From contig NZ_CP080421.1 in the NCBI RefSeq assembly GCF_019457515.1, positions 3,286,001 through 3,350,000 on the forward strand: a stretch of 64,000 bases of DNA, written 5' to 3'. The DNA is from Shewanella mesophila (GTDB lineage Bacteria > Pseudomonadota > Gammaproteobacteria > Enterobacterales > Shewanellaceae). Each line of letters starts with the position of its first letter. The stretch's first letter is position 1. Below the pieces are notes generated by a model, which was not told the origin of the DNA, did not search any database, and saw nothing but the letters and a program-made list of their open reading frames with translations. Of this stretch, positions 1-6,716 are shown in pieces. Position numbers and translations under genes: made by a program.

Positions 1-82
1 CATCGTCTCCATCACCACATGCGCTCACACCAATGGCACACATAAGTGCCACGGCTAATAATGTTCTTTTATTTTTTTTCAT
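1..82 (-). CDS. N-terminal fragment of a secreted lipoprotein
   Basis: Only the first 27 codons lie in the window; the gene continues beyond position 1. The start ATG (82-80) has an AAAGGG ribosome-binding site about 8 bases upstream. The product begins with a basic stretch (MKKNKR), a hydrophobic core and a lipobox ending V-S-A-C, followed by a Gly/Asp-rich linker (CGDGDD), so it should be exported and lipidated. Outer-membrane multihaem cytochromes of Shewanella start similarly, but no haem motif is visible here, so the function is open. It lies downstream of a LysR gene on the same strand and may be that regulator's target. Confidence 0.75.
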   Translation of the reverse strand, partial: MKKNKRTLLAVALMCAIGVSACGDGDD

Positions 83-203
83 CGCCATATCCCTTTCTAG
101 GTATTTGCTGCTATTGCAGTACCTCAAATATAAGGGAGTTACGACAAAATGTTAGATAATTGAGTCCAAGTTGTGACTACAATTTAAAGATTCATTAACA
201 GAA

Positions 204-242
204 ATTTCAAAATTTGAAATGACTAATTCTAAATTTTGAAAT
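204..242. promoter_or_regulatory. AT-rich palindrome with a third half-copy, candidate LysR operator
   Basis: ATTTCAAA (204-211) and TTTGAAAT (213-220) form a perfect inverted repeat around one base. A related ATTTTGAAAT follows at 233-242. The core fits the loose T-N11-A pattern of LysR sites and lies about 120-160 bases upstream of the partial lipoprotein gene. It could also be a weak hairpin at the 3' end of the LysR gene. Confidence 0.35.
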
Positions 243-1207
243 CAGCTAGCAACGAGTAGCTTCTTGATAAGTTGAATAATTAATTCGCGTTGTTCGATAG
301 AATAACGACGATACTCTTGCGGACTCTCTATCAACAGGTACTCAGGTGACATACTTTCGCCGTGAAGTCGCTCTACCTCATCGACGGGTAAAGGCTCAAC
401 TCTAATGCCTGGCAAGCTAGTGCAAATCCCAGCTTCAGAGCAGGGTAAAAACGAGATAGACCCCATAGTTAACAGATGGCTGTACCACTCATCTCTGGTG
501 GTCACTCGCGAGATACTCTCTATCGCAACACCCGCTTGGCGAGCAAAGACTTCGAGTGGATCGATCTTGTCATTAAACCCTTTACCATTGAGGCAGAGAA
601 ACGGGTAACTACAGATAGCTTCTAAACTGATTGAGGCTGAAGATGTCCAAATAGGATGAGACTCTTCTGCCGCAAGACTAATTTGTGAGAGTACCCCCAG
701 CGACTCAATCGACAATTGATGTTCACTCGTGGTATCGAATCCGACCCCGAGATCGATCTCACCATTATGGATAAGATCGGCCGACTCACTATCCCAACTG
801 ACAAACTGCAATTTTCCAATCAAATGACGGTATTGACTACGAGAAAATGCAAGCGACAAACTCGCCATAATACTTGAGGTCACCGCTACCTTTATACAAT
901 CCGTACTGTGTTCTCCTGCCTTTTCGGCTATCGACTGTTCTATTTTTAAAACGGCATCACAGAACTGGCAAATCGGTTCATATAAGTATTCGGCTAATGG
1001 CGTGGGCTTGAGTCCCAACTGACGACGATAAAACAACTCATCATCAAAAGTGGCTCGTAACATATTTAAACAACGACTAATTTTAGGCGCTGACACATTG
1101 AGCTGCTTAGCCGCAATATTGGCATGTCCAGTCTGGAATATTACTTTAAAAACCATCAGGCAAAAGACATCGAGTTCGCTTATTTTTTTAAGGCTTTGGC
1201 TAGTCAT
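242..1207 (-). CDS. LysR-family transcriptional regulator
   Basis: This 321-residue protein has the usual LysR length. Residues ~10-70 form the winged helix-turn-helix, with the recognition region around AAKQLNVSAPKISRCLNMLR. Residues ~100-300 are the substrate-binding-like effector domain. The usual S-x-P-S-x-S wording of the helix is altered to NVSAPKIS. The next gene on the same strand is the partial lipoprotein, 159 bases downstream and preceded by a palindrome, so that gene is the best guess for a target. The co-inducer cannot be predicted. Confidence 0.88.
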   Translation of the reverse strand: MTSQSLKKISELDVFCLMVFKVIFQTGHANIAAKQLNVSAPKISRCLNMLRATFDDELFYRRQLGLKPTPLAEYLYEPICQFCDAVLKIEQSIAEKAGEHSTDCIKVAVTSSIMASLSLAFSRSQYRHLIGKLQFVSWDSESADLIHNGEIDLGVGFDTTSEHQLSIESLGVLSQISLAAEESHPIWTSSASISLEAICSYPFLCLNGKGFNDKIDPLEVFARQAGVAIESISRVTTRDEWYSHLLTMGSISFLPCSEAGICTSLPGIRVEPLPVDEVERLHGESMSPEYLLIESPQEYRRYSIEQRELIIQLIKKLLVAS

Positions 1208-1346
1208 CTACACTATTGTTTATTTGAGCAATCTAATATTTATAACACAAGATTCTACCAAAGCAATATAGGTTACTGTCACACTATTAGATTTTACTTG
1301 TTTAACTTTTATGCACATTTTTTTACTAATTATGAACTAGTGGAGC

Positions 1347-2114
1347 TTAAACTAAGGTGATTTCATCAGCGGTTAACTGACGACTCTGACCGGGTAAAAG
1401 CGTGTCATCTAGCCTGATATCACCCACCGACAGCCTATGCAGCGCAACCACTGGATTTCTAAATCGGCCAAACATACGCTTAATTTGATGATAACGCCCC
1501 TCTTGCAGAGTCACCAAGGCTCTGTGACTACTCACTATCTCCAATGTCGCAGGCAAAGTGGTGATCCCTTCAAAAGCGAAATAGAAGCCATCAGCAAATG
1601 CTTGAACATACTCTTCATCGATGGGATTTTTTAGTGTGACTAAATAGCGTTTATTAACCTTATGCTCAGGTGACATGATACGCTTCGACCACTGACCATC
1701 ATTGGTAAGCAACACTAAACCCGAGGTATTTAAATCGAGGCGTCCGACGATATGTAAATCATCACACTGCACTTGATTGCTGTTGGGTTGAATGTTGTTG
1801 GGTTGAATACCATTAGGTGAATAGTTAACCGTTTCCTTAAGCAAGTCGATAACGGTTCTATGCTTATCGTCTTTAGTCGCACACACCATACCAACTGGCT
1901 TGTTAAGCATGATATAGCGAGCCTGTCGTTGCTGCAGCACAAGACCATCGCAGATGATATGACTAAACTGATCGATTTGGAGATCGATATCTCTAGCAAT
2001 AACACCATCGACCATGACTCGTCCCTGAGCTAATAATAGTCTTACCTGCTTTTTAGGTATTTGGAGATGACGACTAATAAATCGATCTAATCTTGAGCGC
2101 TTAGACTGCATCAT
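1347..2114 (-). CDS. rsuA: 16S rRNA pseudouridine synthase, RsuA family
   Basis: The protein has an N-terminal S4 RNA-binding domain (~8-65) and a pseudouridine synthase domain with the catalytic motif GRLDLNTSGL, whose Asp attacks the target uridine. RsuA of E. coli modifies U516 of 16S rRNA; assignment to RsuA rather than a paralogue rests on size and motif wording. At 255 residues it is longer than the 231-residue E. coli enzyme. Part of the excess is an Asn/Pro/Gln-rich insert containing a duplicated I-Q-P-N unit, just before the catalytic motif. Its ATG overlaps the stop of the upstream regulator gene (TAATG), which implies translational coupling. Confidence 0.85.
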   Translation of the reverse strand: MMQSKRSRLDRFISRHLQIPKKQVRLLLAQGRVMVDGVIARDIDLQIDQFSHIICDGLVLQQRQARYIMLNKPVGMVCATKDDKHRTVIDLLKETVNYSPNGIQPNNIQPNSNQVQCDDLHIVGRLDLNTSGLVLLTNDGQWSKRIMSPEHKVNKRYLVTLKNPIDEEYVQAFADGFYFAFEGITTLPATLEIVSSHRALVTLQEGRYHQIKRMFGRFRNPVVALHRLSVGDIRLDDTLLPGQSRQLTADEITLV

Positions 2115-2746
2115 TAATCCTGAGAGAGCGGAACGACTTTATAAGCACAGCGGCGTGCACCTTCGATAATATGTTCCTCTCTACTAACCGTCGCCAGATC
2201 GTCAAATAACCATTGAAACAGTTGCAATTCAGAGCGGCAAAAATTGACACAATGTCTTGCTGCCGCGCAAATAGGACAGTGATTTTCAAGCAACCAAAAA
2301 TGCTCCTCCTCCTGCTCTACAGTGGCCACATACCCTTCAGTCGTTCTCAATCGAGCGAGAGCGTGAAGCTTTTCGAGCAGGCTAGAATGACTCGCTAACT
2401 CCCTCTGATAGAGCGCTTTACTGGCCTCTTCTCTATGGCTAATCAATTGCTCTAATCCGCTATCACCAAAAACAACTTTTACCGACTCGATCAGTTGACT
2501 CGTGAGATCATCGTGTCTATCTGGAAACAGGGAGTAACTTTTCTCGGTGAGTGACCAATAGCGTGTGGGTCGGCCACGACTCGCTTTTCGATCTTCAAAG
2601 ACGAGCATCCCCTCCTCTTCTAATCCTTGTAGATGCTGACGTACCCCCATGGTCGTTAGCGAAAACTGCTCCGCCAACAGCTTGGCAGTGGTCGGCCCCT
2701 CTACCTTTAGGTAATCCACTATTTTATCGATTGTTTTCTTACTCAC
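2114..2746 (-). CDS. SufR-like (COG2345) winged-helix regulator with a C-terminal cysteine cluster
   Basis: Residues ~1-65 form a winged helix (TTAKLLAEQFSLTTMGVRQH, then a wing around RGRPTRYW). The C-terminal half carries Cys157, Cys160, Cys166, Cys170 and Cys200. Regulators of this family, such as cyanobacterial SufR, bind an Fe-S cluster with C-terminal cysteines and repress their targets; cluster binding here is inferred. The gene is divergent from a flavin reductase-like gene across 143-155 bases that contain two inverted repeats, so it probably controls that gene and itself. It ends overlapping the rsuA start. The length of 210 residues is normal for the family. Confidence 0.82.
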   Translation of the reverse strand: MSKKTIDKIVDYLKVEGPTTAKLLAEQFSLTTMGVRQHLQGLEEEGMLVFEDRKASRGRPTRYWSLTEKSYSLFPDRHDDLTSQLIESVKVVFGDSGLEQLISHREEASKALYQRELASHSSLLEKLHALARLRTTEGYVATVEQEEEHFWLLENHCPICAAARHCVNFCRSELQLFQWLFDDLATVSREEHIIEGARRCAYKVVPLSQD

Positions 2747-2812
2747 TCCACGCTCCCAAATAACACGCTACTTGCCACATTATTACCCATACTTACGAGC
2801 TATCCAACAAAT

Positions 2813-2858
2813 AAGTAAACTTTTCTATTTACTTTAGTCTTTACAAAATTAAGTAAAG
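2813..2858. promoter_or_regulatory. Two nested inverted repeats, candidate operator of the SufR-like regulator
   Basis: AAGTAAA (2813-2819) pairs with TTTACTT (2828-2834), and CTTTAC (2839-2844) pairs with GTAAAG (2853-2858). The shared GTAAA word suggests two sites for one dimeric regulator. They lie between the divergent starts of the regulator (2746) and the reductase-like gene (about 2902), close enough to the latter to block its promoter. Confidence 0.5.
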
Positions 2859-2901
2859 CAATTACATTACAAAACATTAAATAAACAATATGGTTTACAT
2901 A

Positions 2902-3507
2902 ATGAATATACTTATCGTCAGTTCCAGCCAAAGAACCCCATCACAAAGCGCTAAAGTTGCGAGTTACATTGCGAAGCACTGCCCACAATTTCAGTCAGTT
3001 AGCCATATCGAACTGTGTAACTTTAGGCTGCCATTTTGGGACGGTGACAGAGCCAGCCCTGCGTTACTCAATAGTGATTGGCATGATATTAGCGCTCAGA
3101 TCAAGCAAGCCGATGCCTTAGTGCTGATCACTCCAGAATGGGGCGGTATGGCATCACCACTGTTAAAGAACTTTCTATTGCTCTGCGATGGCCAAGACAC
3201 TGCTCATAAGCCCGCTCTGTTAATTGCAGTATCGGGTGGTATTAGCGGAGCTTATCCGATTGCCGAACTAAAAATGAATGCATTAAAGAACAACAAACTG
3301 GTGCCTATCCCAGACCACCTCATCATCAGAAATAGCGAAAGTGTTTTACTACAGGGTGAACAAGATCAGCGAGAGCAACAACTTAGAGGCAGAATTGATT
3401 ACAGCATCCACATGCTGCATCAATACAGTATCGCATTAAAAATAATCCGAGATAACCATCAAACTCAACCCTATCCGAAGCAGCAAGAATATAGCTATGG
3501 CATGTGA
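2902..3507 (+). CDS. NADPH-dependent FMN reductase-like flavoprotein
   Basis: The protein has a flavodoxin-like fold. It opens with beta strand MNILIVSSSQR followed by a Ser/Thr phosphate-binding loop, and residues ~70-90 carry the family signature ITPEWGGMASPLLKNFL. The region AVSGGISGAYP matches the second flavin-contact loop. Members reduce FMN, quinones, azo compounds or metals with NAD(P)H. The ATG at 2902 is preferred because the fold starts there; an in-frame ATG at 2890 is possible, and neither has a clear ribosome-binding site. A long divergent promoter region with inverted repeats suggests repression by the SufR-like regulator. The VOC gene follows 46 bases downstream. Confidence 0.8.
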   Translation: MNILIVSSSQRTPSQSAKVASYIAKHCPQFQSVSHIELCNFRLPFWDGDRASPALLNSDWHDISAQIKQADALVLITPEWGGMASPLLKNFLLLCDGQDTAHKPALLIAVSGGISGAYPIAELKMNALKNNKLVPIPDHLIIRNSESVLLQGEQDQREQQLRGRIDYSIHMLHQYSIALKIIRDNHQTQPYPKQQEYSYGM

Positions 3508-3553
3508 TCGTTCCGATCATCTGACCAAGATTATTTTCCTCGAGGAGTCAAAA

Positions 3554-3982
3554 ATGATCCACTTAGAACATGTTAACTTAGTCGTTAGAAACATCACCGC
3601 CAGCCTAGCTTTCTACCAGGCGGCATTCCCTCATTGGACGGTTCGCGGTGGCGGTAAAGGTACTTGGTATGGCAAGCCACGAAACTGGATTCACTTTGGC
3701 GACGACTATCAATATCTGGCATTCAATGATGATGGTGAAGCAGATAACCGAGACTTAACGGGACATCAAGTGGGCTTAGCGCATTTTGCTTTTGTAACTC
3801 ATGATCTTGATGGCCTCTGCAATCGACTAGAAAAAGCAGGATTTAATGTTGATAAAGATGGCGCAAGTGATCCCTATCGCCGCAATGTGTACTTTATTGA
3901 CCCTGATGGTTTTGAAGTTGAGTTTGTCCAATACTTAACTGACCAGCCTAACGAGCGAAATAACTACAATATGTCATCTTAA
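3554..3982 (+). CDS. VOC superfamily (glyoxalase/dioxygenase-like) protein
   Basis: This is a 142-residue single-module vicinal-oxygen-chelate protein of two beta-alpha-beta-beta-beta repeats. Likely metal ligands are His6 (LEHVNLVV), a His in LAHFAFVT and the Glu in FEVEFVQYL, all at canonical places. The motif FIDPDGFEVEF is typical of glyoxalase, fosfomycin-resistance and dioxygenase-type members, so the substrate cannot be assigned. The start at 3554 has a strong GAGGAG site; the longer frame from 3497 would overlap the upstream gene. It probably shares a transcript with the flavin reductase-like gene. Confidence 0.85.
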   Translation: MIHLEHVNLVVRNITASLAFYQAAFPHWTVRGGGKGTWYGKPRNWIHFGDDYQYLAFNDDGEADNRDLTGHQVGLAHFAFVTHDLDGLCNRLEKAGFNVDKDGASDPYRRNVYFIDPDGFEVEFVQYLTDQPNERNNYNMSS

Positions 3983-4028
3983 ACGCCAGTAAGACTTAGC
4001 TAAACAGATAAGTCTGTTTAGCTAAAAT

Positions 4029-4277
4029 TTACCCCAACCAAACTAATAACGAAAATAAGCCTAAGTAGAAAAAGAAACCGCTTAGGTAGACCATGTAAAA
4101 GTCATTTTTAGCCAAACGCTTTTGATGATGAAATAGGGCTGGCCAATAGAGAGGTTTCTGGATCTTTCCCAATGATAAAACGGCTAATGCGACAGCGCCT
4201 GTGGTATACAAAATGAACGACAGCAACACCTCCCAAAATAACCAGATAAAGAGTTCAGTTAAACTTGCCGCAATCAT
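4029..4277 (-). CDS. Small inner-membrane protein of unknown function
   Basis: An 82-residue protein with two predicted membrane segments (about residues 8-36 and 60-80) separated by a basic loop (HHQKRLAKND). I do not recognise the family. The ATG at 4277 is chosen because GAGGA lies 6 bases upstream of it, whereas it would be too close to the ATG at 4283. A 27-codon single-helix reading frame lies just upstream on the same strand (4321-4404). It converges with the VOC gene, 46 bases from its end. Confidence 0.6.
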   Translation of the reverse strand: MIAASLTELFIWLFWEVLLSFILYTTGAVALAVLSLGKIQKPLYWPALFHHQKRLAKNDFYMVYLSGFFFYLGLFSLLVWLG

Positions 4278-4320
4278 AAGCATTCCTCATAAAGTAGCGG
4301 TTTGCAATATCAGTTAATCG

Positions 4321-4404
4321 CTAATCCCTTAACGAAAAAAGAAAGCCTACAATCACCGCCAACCCAACAATAACCATTAGGGTTAGCGTTTTTGAACACG
4401 TCAT
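4321..4404 (-). CDS. Candidate 27-residue single-span membrane peptide
   Basis: This frame reads MTCSKTLTLMVIVGLAVI, then VGFLFSLRD and a stop. It is one hydrophobic helix with a Lys on one side and Arg-Asp at the end. It lies 44 bases upstream of the small membrane protein gene on the same strand, as small membrane peptides often sit beside partners. No good ribosome-binding site is visible and no homologue is recognised, so it may be chance. Confidence 0.25.
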   Translation of the reverse strand: MTCSKTLTLMVIVGLAVIVGFLFSLRD

Positions 4405-4733
4405 CGATTATCATAAGGCAAAGCTAGTTTGCATTTCGATTACGTCAAACCAAGAAGCCTTCTGCTTGTCCTGATTAGATTGGTACTTGGATTGCTCTTT
4501 GGATTCGTGCCTAGATTCATGTTTGGAGATATTTGATCCGTCTGTTTTCATCTACTTTCCTTAGTCGACTCTTGTTGAAATCTAATCATTTCAATCTAGG
4601 ACAAATCGACTCTAGTGAAAAAAGTGCGGCAAGTCAGGTTAACTGTTTTCTTAAATATTTATTTAACTATCTATTTATAAGAGTAACCATCCCAGTCATC
4701 TTAATAGATCTGCTGTGGGGAACTTGGATTAGG
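4405..4733. other. Intergenic stretch with no assigned gene
   Basis: About 330 bases between the small-peptide candidate and the DUF1971 gene. A plus-strand open frame (4533-4838) overlaps the 3' end of the DUF1971 gene and has no ribosome-binding site or recognisable domain. I see no strong hairpin or repeat apart from weak local TTGGA-type repetition near 4480-4530. Confidence 0.5.
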
Positions 4734-5054
4734 CTATGGCTTAGTCAACCCCAAAACTTCGGGGCGACAATAAAAATGAATTTCAAACAAGGCATCATCG
4801 CTAATCGGTTCTATTCTGTGCCAATACTCAGGATGTGAAATCGCCGTCTCATTCACGCTTAATATTAACTCTCTATTAGCCTCACTTAGCTTACTCTCAT
4901 AACCGTAGAACTTAACTTGCCCCTTTAGGACATGGATCTGCCCATATACACCGATACGTGTAAAGTGACGTTGAGAATAGATATCTGGAATATTGTCTTT
5001 GCCAAACGTTTCTGTTGTTTTGCACTTAACATAACCCTTTGGAACGCACGACAT
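4734..5054 (-). CDS. DUF1971 cupin-like protein (TehB N-terminal-like)
   Basis: The 106-residue product starts MSCVPKGYVKCKTTETF. It carries the short beta-sandwich pattern of DUF1971 proteins: Gly-Gln-Ile-His-Val-Leu-Lys-Gly, then a fold ending EYWHRIEP and FEIHFYCRPE. This domain occurs alone or fused to tellurite-resistance methyltransferases (TehB), but its own activity is unknown. The start at 5054 follows AGGCGG at 6 bases; the longer frame from 5120 lacks such a site. The gene is divergent from the YcxB-like gene. Confidence 0.72.
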   Translation of the reverse strand: MSCVPKGYVKCKTTETFGKDNIPDIYSQRHFTRIGVYGQIHVLKGQVKFYGYESKLSEANRELILSVNETAISHPEYWHRIEPISDDALFEIHFYCRPEVLGLTKP

Positions 5055-5168
5055 AGACAACCGCCTAATACTAATGTTAATTGAGGAGTAAGAATCTAAA
5101 GCTAGTACATCGTTGCACAAATTTCTATTGCTATTACACTAGGGCAAATTTAAAAACCTTTAGCATTC

Positions 5169-5639
5169 ATGGAACCAGCATTTCGCTATACCACACAATT
5201 TATTCTCGATAAGCCATACTATAGCGAGTGCTTCGATCAATCCGTTAGCGTCGATCCCTCCTTGAAACGCTATAGCAAAGCAAGCATCTTTGTCGGTATG
5301 GGGACGATACTACTGCTAACTGGTGCCAATAATTACGCGTCATGGTTTATTATCGGTCTTGGTATTCTCGAAGCATTAAGTGTTAAATTTAAACGACCTT
5401 GGTGGCTGCTGCGGCAGATGTGGAGTAGAGCGGCCGGGAATGAGGTTGAACTGACGATCGATGAAAATGGCATAGCGACTAAATCGGCCTATGTAAATGC
5501 CATTATTGCCTGGGATGACATCTATCGATTAAAGGAGACTGAACAAGGTTTCCTCTTCACCCTAGAGCGAGGACAAAGCTATCTTTCCAAAAGGTATCTG
5601 AATCAGCAAGCCTGCGAATACATTCGTAGTAAAAACTAA
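5169..5639 (+). CDS. YcxB-like membrane protein
   Basis: A 156-residue protein with two close hydrophobic segments (about 38-70: FVGMGTILLLTG and SWFIIGLGILEAL) flanked by basic residues. The soluble C-terminal domain reads VELTIDENGI...IIAWDDIYRLKETEQGFLF. That layout, a strand-rich domain with W-D-D-I after a membrane hairpin, is characteristic of the YcxB-like family, whose function is not established. The ribosome-binding site before the ATG is weak. Confidence 0.7.
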   Translation: MEPAFRYTTQFILDKPYYSECFDQSVSVDPSLKRYSKASIFVGMGTILLLTGANNYASWFIIGLGILEALSVKFKRPWWLLRQMWSRAAGNEVELTIDENGIATKSAYVNAIIAWDDIYRLKETEQGFLFTLERGQSYLSKRYLNQQACEYIRSKN

Positions 5640-5873
5640 GCACAGCACTGTTTAAATCAAACGAAAAGCAATAGGCGTGTCTCAAATCGTCCGTTATTCC
5701 TCTGCCGCTGACCCGATTTCAGGTTGGTAGGCTAGATCCTAAAAAAGTAATGAACAATAAAGCATCACTTGTTCATGCTAATGCATTATCTACTTAATTA
5801 CCTTTACTATAAATGCGAAAATCGAAACCAATATTCGGCCATAGTTTCTCCACCATATTTTTGGGAGTCAAAA

Positions 5874-6548
5874 ATGCTCAACAATAAACTGTCTTTAATC
5901 ACGCTCATCGTGAGCTCAAGCATGCTGCTATCGGCTTGCCAAACGACTAATCCTTATACCAATGAATCTCAAAATGCCAAAGCCACCAACGGGGCGATTA
6001 TTGGCGCTATTGCGGGTGCCGCTATTGGGGTTGCCTCTTCGAGTAAAAGCGATCGTGGAAAAGGCGCTCTTATTGGTGCCGCTTCTGGCGCTGCCGTCGG
6101 TGGTGGTATAGGTTACTACATGGATGTTCAAGAAGCAGAACTGCGTAAGCAACTGCAAGCAACTGGCGTCAGCGTGACACGTAGCGGCGACAACATCATA
6201 TTGAATATGCCCAACGAAGTGACTTTCGGTGTCGATCAGTCTGTGCTCAGCACCCGTGCCAAGGAGGTGCTTAATAGTGTTGCCTTAGTGGCAAAAGAGT
6301 ACGACGAAACCATGCTCAACGTAATGGGCTTTACCGACAGCTCAGGTAGCGAATCTTATAACCTGCGCCTATCTCAGGTTCGTGCAGCAGAGGTAGCCAA
6401 CTACCTAATGTCACGTGAAATCGCTAACCAACGTATCAGCTCTATAGGCATGGGCGAATCGCGTCCTATCGCCGATAACACCACCAAACAAGGACGCGCA
6501 CAAAACCGCCGCGTAGAAATCGTCCTTAGTCCTATGCCTCAAGCCTAA
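5874..6548 (+). CDS. OmpA-family outer-membrane lipoprotein (YiaD-like)
   Basis: The start at 5874 follows GGGAG. The signal peptide ends in lipobox L-S-A-C (Cys19). Residues ~35-80 are two glycine-zipper segments (GAIIGAIAGAAIG and GALIGAASGAAVGGG), which suggest a helical hairpin in or against the membrane. The C-terminal ~110 residues form the OmpA peptidoglycan-binding domain, with VMGFTDSSGS, NLRLSQVRAAEVANYL and QNRRVEIVL, including the conserved Asp and Arg that bind diaminopimelate. It probably tethers the outer membrane to peptidoglycan. The length of 225 residues is typical. It appears monocistronic. Confidence 0.9.
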   Translation: MLNNKLSLITLIVSSSMLLSACQTTNPYTNESQNAKATNGAIIGAIAGAAIGVASSSKSDRGKGALIGAASGAAVGGGIGYYMDVQEAELRKQLQATGVSVTRSGDNIILNMPNEVTFGVDQSVLSTRAKEVLNSVALVAKEYDETMLNVMGFTDSSGSESYNLRLSQVRAAEVANYLMSREIANQRISSIGMGESRPIADNTTKQGRAQNRRVEIVLSPMPQA

Positions 6549-6562
6549 CGACCGCTTCTCAC

Positions 6563-6591
6563 ACCATCGGATTGCGATCGCATCCGGTGGT
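6563..6591 (+). terminator. Hairpin after the OmpA-type lipoprotein gene
   Basis: ACCATCGGAT (6563-6572) pairs with ATCCGGTGGT (6582-6591) with one mismatch, and the loop contains GCGATCGC. The following T-tract is short, so it may be only a weak terminator or an mRNA-stabilising hairpin. Confidence 0.45.
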
Positions 6592-6716
6592 TTGCTCCCT
6601 TTCGCTTTTTGGTAACCGCGCTAAGAATAAGACAAAAGTATCTAAAACAAGCCCGCATAACTCAAATCTAACGTCTAGAATTAACCTCAAGAGATAACAA
6701 GAAAGTTGAAATAAAG

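Noticed and set aside
4533..4838. Plus-strand 101-codon open frame
   Set aside because: It overlaps the 3' end of the DUF1971 gene on the other strand, lacks a ribosome-binding site and shows no domain.
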